A DNA stretch of 8,548 bases from positions 1 to 8,548 of the forward strand of contig DRKK01000167.1 in the NCBI GenBank assembly GCA_011051815.1. The letters are read 5' to 3'. Position 1 is the stretch's first letter. Each line of letters opens with the position of its first letter. The notes beneath the pieces were generated by a model, which searched no databases, was not told where the DNA came from, and saw only the letters and a list, made by a program, of their open reading frames with translations. Below, in pieces: positions 6,157 to 8,548 of the stretch. Both the position numbers and the translations under genes were made by a program. Source of the DNA: Sphingomonadales bacterium. GTDB taxonomy: Bacteria; Pseudomonadota; Alphaproteobacteria; Sphingomonadales; Emcibacteraceae.

Positions 6157-7176
6157 TCAGCCTTTTTTCAGATAATCATTACATAGCTTTTCGGCAATCT
6201 GAATCGCATTCAGGGCCGCACCCTTCAAAAGATTGTCCGAAACACACCACAGGTTGATCCCGTTTTCTACGGTCACATCGCGGCGCATGCGGCTGATATA
6301 AGTGGCAAATTCCCCGGCACAATCCACCGGCGTGATATAGCCGCCGTCTTCGCGCTTATCCACCACCATAATCCCCGGTGCGGCGCGCAGAAGGTCATAT
6401 ATCTCTGCCTCATCCACCGGATTTTCAAATTCAATATTGATGGATTCTGAATGGCCAAGGAACACGGGTACCCGCACGCAGGTGGCGGTCAGGCGAATAT
6501 CCGGATCAAGTATTTTAGCGGTCTCGGCCACCATTTTCCATTCTTCCTTGGTATCACCGCTGTCCATGAACACATCAATATGGGGGATCACGTTAAAAGC
6601 GATCTGTTTGGGGTATATTGCCGGCTCCACCGGGTCATTGACAAAAATCGCCCGGGTCTGGCTCCAAAGCTCATCCATGGCCGCGCGGCCACTGCCCGAT
6701 ACGGACTGATAGGTTGAGACCACCACCCGCTTGATTTTGGCATAATCATGGAGCGGCTTTAAGGCCACCATCATCTGCGCCGTGGAGCAGTTGGGATTGG
6801 CAATGATGTTCTTTTTGGTATAGCCCGCAATGGCCCCGCCGTTCACCTCCGGCACGATCAGCGGCACATCCGGGTCCATGCGGAAATAGGAGCTGTTATC
6901 AATCACCACGCAGCCCTGCGCCCCGATTTTTTCAGCCCATTTCTTGGACACCGAACCGCCCGCCGACATGAGCGCAATATCCGTACCGGTAAAATCATAC
7001 TCATCAAGGCATTTAGTTTTGATGGTCCGATCGCCAAAGGTAACCTCCTGCCCCAGAGACCGGCGAGAGGCCAGCGCCACCACTTCCGATGCGGGGAATT
7101 GACGTTCCGCCAGTATATTCAACATTTCCCGGCCAACATTTCCGGTTGCGCCGACAACGGCAACTTTATAAGACAT
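6157..7176 (-). CDS. asd: Aspartate-semialdehyde dehydrogenase
   Basis: This cytoplasmic enzyme reduces 4-aspartyl phosphate to aspartate semialdehyde with NADPH, the branch point toward lysine/diaminopimelate, threonine, methionine and isoleucine. The 339 residues are full length for the family. The nucleotide loop is GATGNVG (9-15), with ASRRS (37-41) shaped to hold the NADP 2'-phosphate. The nucleophile is Cys130 in NPNCST, Gln157 lies in STYQSVSGSG, Lys214 follows in EEWKM, and Arg235 and the acid/base His242 are in RVPVFLGH. The C-terminal NLWCVSDNLLKGAALNA segment is typical. GGAG within 7183-7187 precedes the ATG with about 7-8 nt spacing. It is the last gene of the leu cluster, 15 bp after leuB, and is followed by a rho-independent terminator. 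Leucine and aspartate-family synthesis are therefore probably expressed together, as is common in alphaproteobacteria. Confidence 0.97.
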   Translation of the reverse strand: MSYKVAVVGATGNVGREMLNILAERQFPASEVVALASRRSLGQEVTFGDRTIKTKCLDEYDFTGTDIALMSAGGSVSKKWAEKIGAQGCVVIDNSSYFRMDPDVPLIVPEVNGGAIAGYTKKNIIANPNCSTAQMMVALKPLHDYAKIKRVVVSTYQSVSGSGRAAMDELWSQTRAIFVNDPVEPAIYPKQIAFNVIPHIDVFMDSGDTKEEWKMVAETAKILDPDIRLTATCVRVPVFLGHSESINIEFENPVDEAEIYDLLRAAPGIMVVDKREDGGYITPVDCAGEFATYISRMRRDVTVENGINLWCVSDNLLKGAALNAIQIAEKLCNDYLKKG

Positions 7177-7191
7177 AATTCACTCCAATGA

Positions 7192-8289
7192 TTATCTGTT
7201 CAGGCTGTCCAGCGCCTGTAAAATACTGTCGCCCATAACGGCGGTTGAAACCTTGGCCTTGCCCGGCTGCATAATATCCGCCGTGCGCAGGCCGCCCGCC
7301 AGAACCTGCTTGACCGCATCCTCAATAAGCTGTGCTTCATCGGCGCAGTCATAGGTATAGCGCAAGGCCATGGCGAGGCTCATGATGGTGGCAATGGGGT
7401 TGGCCACACCCTGACCTGCTATATCCGGCGCACTGCCGTGAACCGGCTCATACATGGCGCCGCTGCCCTTGGCCCCGAGTGCCGCAGAGGGCAGCATACC
7501 AAGAGAGCCCGTGAGCATAGCCGCCACATCGCTGAGCAGATCACCAAACAGGTTATCGGTGACGATCACATCAAACTGTTTGGGATTGCGCACCAGTTGC
7601 ATGGCACAGCTGTCGGCCAGCATATGCTCCAGCCTGATAGTGGGATAGTCGGCCCCGATTTTGGTTACTTCTTCCCGCCACAGCAGGCCGCTTTCCATCA
7701 CATTGGCCTTTTCACAGGAAATCAGACGGCCATCCCGCTTGGCGGCCATGTCAAAGGCCACCCGGGCGATACGATGTATTTCTGATGTGGTGTAAACCTG
7801 CGTGTTGACGCCGCGCCGTTCACCATTTGGCAAATCCTCAATACCGCGTGGCTCCCCGAAATATACCCCGCCGGTCAGCTCGCGCACGATCATAATATCA
7901 AGGCCGCTCACCAATTCCGGTTTCAGGCTGGAAGCCTCCACCAGCGCATCAAAACAGATGGCCGGGCGCAGATTGGCAAACAGCTCAAGCTCCTTGCGCA
8001 GGATCAGTAAACCCGCCTCCGGACGTTTGTCATAATCGACCCCGTCCCATTTTGACCCGCCCACAGCCCCCAGCAGAACCGCATCAACCTCTTTGGCACA
8101 GGCCAGCGCATCGTCGGACAAGGGCTTGCCATAAACATCATAGGCCGCGCCGCCCACATGATCCTCATGGACGGTAAAATCAAGACCGCGATGGCTCACC
8201 AGCCAGTCAATGACCCGCCGGGCTTCGGCCATGATTTCCGGGCCAATCCCGTCACCGGGCAACATAAGTAGGGATAGTTTTTTGGGCAT
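7192..8289 (-). CDS. leuB: 3-isopropylmalate dehydrogenase
   Basis: This cytoplasmic enzyme performs the NAD-dependent oxidation and decarboxylation of 3-isopropylmalate to 2-oxoisocaproate in leucine synthesis. The 365 residues are full length. Features in order are [10 protein letters not shown] (10-19), the substrate-binding stretch with Arg98 and Arg108 ([13 protein letters not shown]), Arg136 and catalytic Tyr143 ([16 protein letters not shown]), catalytic Lys194 ([10 protein letters not shown]), Mg2+-binding aspartates Asp226, Asp250 and Asp254 ([11 protein letters not shown]), and the adenosine-binding loop [12 protein letters not shown] (281-292). Asp289 in that loop marks NAD rather than NADP use. 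The [10 protein letters not shown] and RELTGG signatures separate LeuB from isocitrate and tartrate dehydrogenases. The ATG lies 3 bp after the leuD stop and its Shine-Dalgarno (AAGGA, 8297-8301) is inside the last leuD codons, suggesting translational coupling. Confidence 0.98.
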   Translation of the reverse strand: MPKKLSLLMLPGDGIGPEIMAEARRVIDWLVSHRGLDFTVHEDHVGGAAYDVYGKPLSDDALACAKEVDAVLLGAVGGSKWDGVDYDKRPEAGLLILRKELELFANLRPAICFDALVEASSLKPELVSGLDIMIVRELTGGVYFGEPRGIEDLPNGERRGVNTQVYTTSEIHRIARVAFDMAAKRDGRLISCEKANVMESGLLWREEVTKIGADYPTIRLEHMLADSCAMQLVRNPKQFDVIVTDNLFGDLLSDVAAMLTGSLGMLPSAALGAKGSGAMYEPVHGSAPDIAGQGVANPIATIMSLAMALRYTYDCADEAQLIEDAVKQVLAGGLRTADIMQPGKAKVSTAVMGDSILQALDSLNR

Positions 8290-8292
8290 GGT

Positions 8293-8548
8293 TTAATCCT
8301 TAAACAACCACGGCTGGCTGAGCCGTGTTTTCGCTTCATAATCTTTGATCACATCTTTTTTCTGTAACGTCAGGCCAATATCGTCCAGCCCGTTAAGCAG
8401 GCAATGGCGGCGGTAGGGATCGATCTCAAAGGAAACCACACCGCCGTCCGGGCCGGAAATTTCCTGTTTTTCAAGGTCAACAGTGATGATGGCATTGGCC
8501 CCCCGCCCGGCATCATCCATCAACAGGTCAATGATGTCTTGCGGCAGG
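8293..8548 (-). CDS. leuD: 3-isopropylmalate dehydratase small subunit, C-terminal part (runs off the window)
   Basis: The last 84 codons are present, open to the right edge and ending at TAA (8295-8293). With LeuC this subunit isomerises 2-isopropylmalate to 3-isopropylmalate; it forms the swivelling domain that contributes substrate specificity to the aconitase-like complex. The recognisable part is the conserved end of the family: LPQDIIDLL at the edge, [30 protein letters not shown], then the short helical tail ending in PWLFKD. The family is usually about 200 residues, so some 120 residues are missing and the start is outside; a TTG at 8523 is an internal leucine codon, not a start. It is immediately followed by leuB, the next step in the pathway. 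Confidence 0.95.
   Translation of the reverse strand, partial: LPQDIIDLLMDDAGRGANAIITVDLEKQEISGPDGGVVSFEIDPYRRHCLLNGLDDIGLTLQKKDVIKDYEAKTRLSQPWLFKD

Noticed and set aside
6126..6160. Inverted repeats CTGATC/GATCAG and ATCGAA/TTCGAT around the asd stop codon
   Set aside because: They are AT-rich, overlap the coding end and lack a following U-tract. The hairpin at 6070-6113 is a far better terminator.
8293..8523. A 76-codon gene starting at TTG 8523
   Set aside because: The frame continues upstream to the window edge with LeuD sequence (LPQDIIDL). The TTG is an internal leucine codon of leuD.

Overview
The window looks like a chromosomal segment of an alphaproteobacterium of moderate-to-high GC. 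The reasons are the leuD-leuB-asd gene order, a CoA-ester lyase of the alphaproteobacterial type, and a set of exported metallopeptidases like those common in Kordiimonadales/Emcibacterales and sphingomonad-like genomes. The class is a reasonable inference from sequence; the order is a guess.

Layout. At the left edge, on the minus strand, lies the N-terminal 161 codons of an HpcH/HpaI-CitE-type CoA-ester lyase (1-483, runs off the window). A 174-bp AT-rich divergent intergenic region (484-657) separates it from a plus-strand gene for an exported M28 zinc aminopeptidase/carboxypeptidase with a PA domain (658-2058). The next 287 bp (2059-2345) hold no gene but two direct copies of a 79-bp palindromic repeat. 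Then, on the minus strand, come an ACE-like M2 peptidyl-dipeptidase lipoprotein (2346-4145) and, 17 bp upstream of it in transcription order, an exported DUF885 metalloprotease-like protein that starts at TTG behind a near-perfect Shine-Dalgarno (4163-5998). A rho-independent terminator (6070-6113) separates this pair from the biosynthetic operon leuD (partial, 8293-8548) - leuB (7192-8289) - asd (6157-7176), all on the minus strand.

How the genes work together. LeuD and LeuB are consecutive steps of leucine synthesis; Asd is the branch enzyme to lysine/diaminopimelate, threonine and methionine. The three are packed with 3- and 15-bp gaps. The three peptidases belong to unrelated folds (M28, M2, HExxxxHH DUF885), and all carry export signals. 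Together they could finish digestion of short peptides in the periplasm (dipeptide release by M2, single-residue release by M28). That link is inferred from proximity; only DUF885 and M2 look co-transcribed.

No phage, CRISPR, toxin-antitoxin or other accessory system is visible. The most interesting non-coding signals are the tandem 79-bp repeat, whose second hairpin shows a compensatory base change, and a pair of TTGC-N3-GCA(A/T) sites spaced 20 bp apart in the divergent promoter region.
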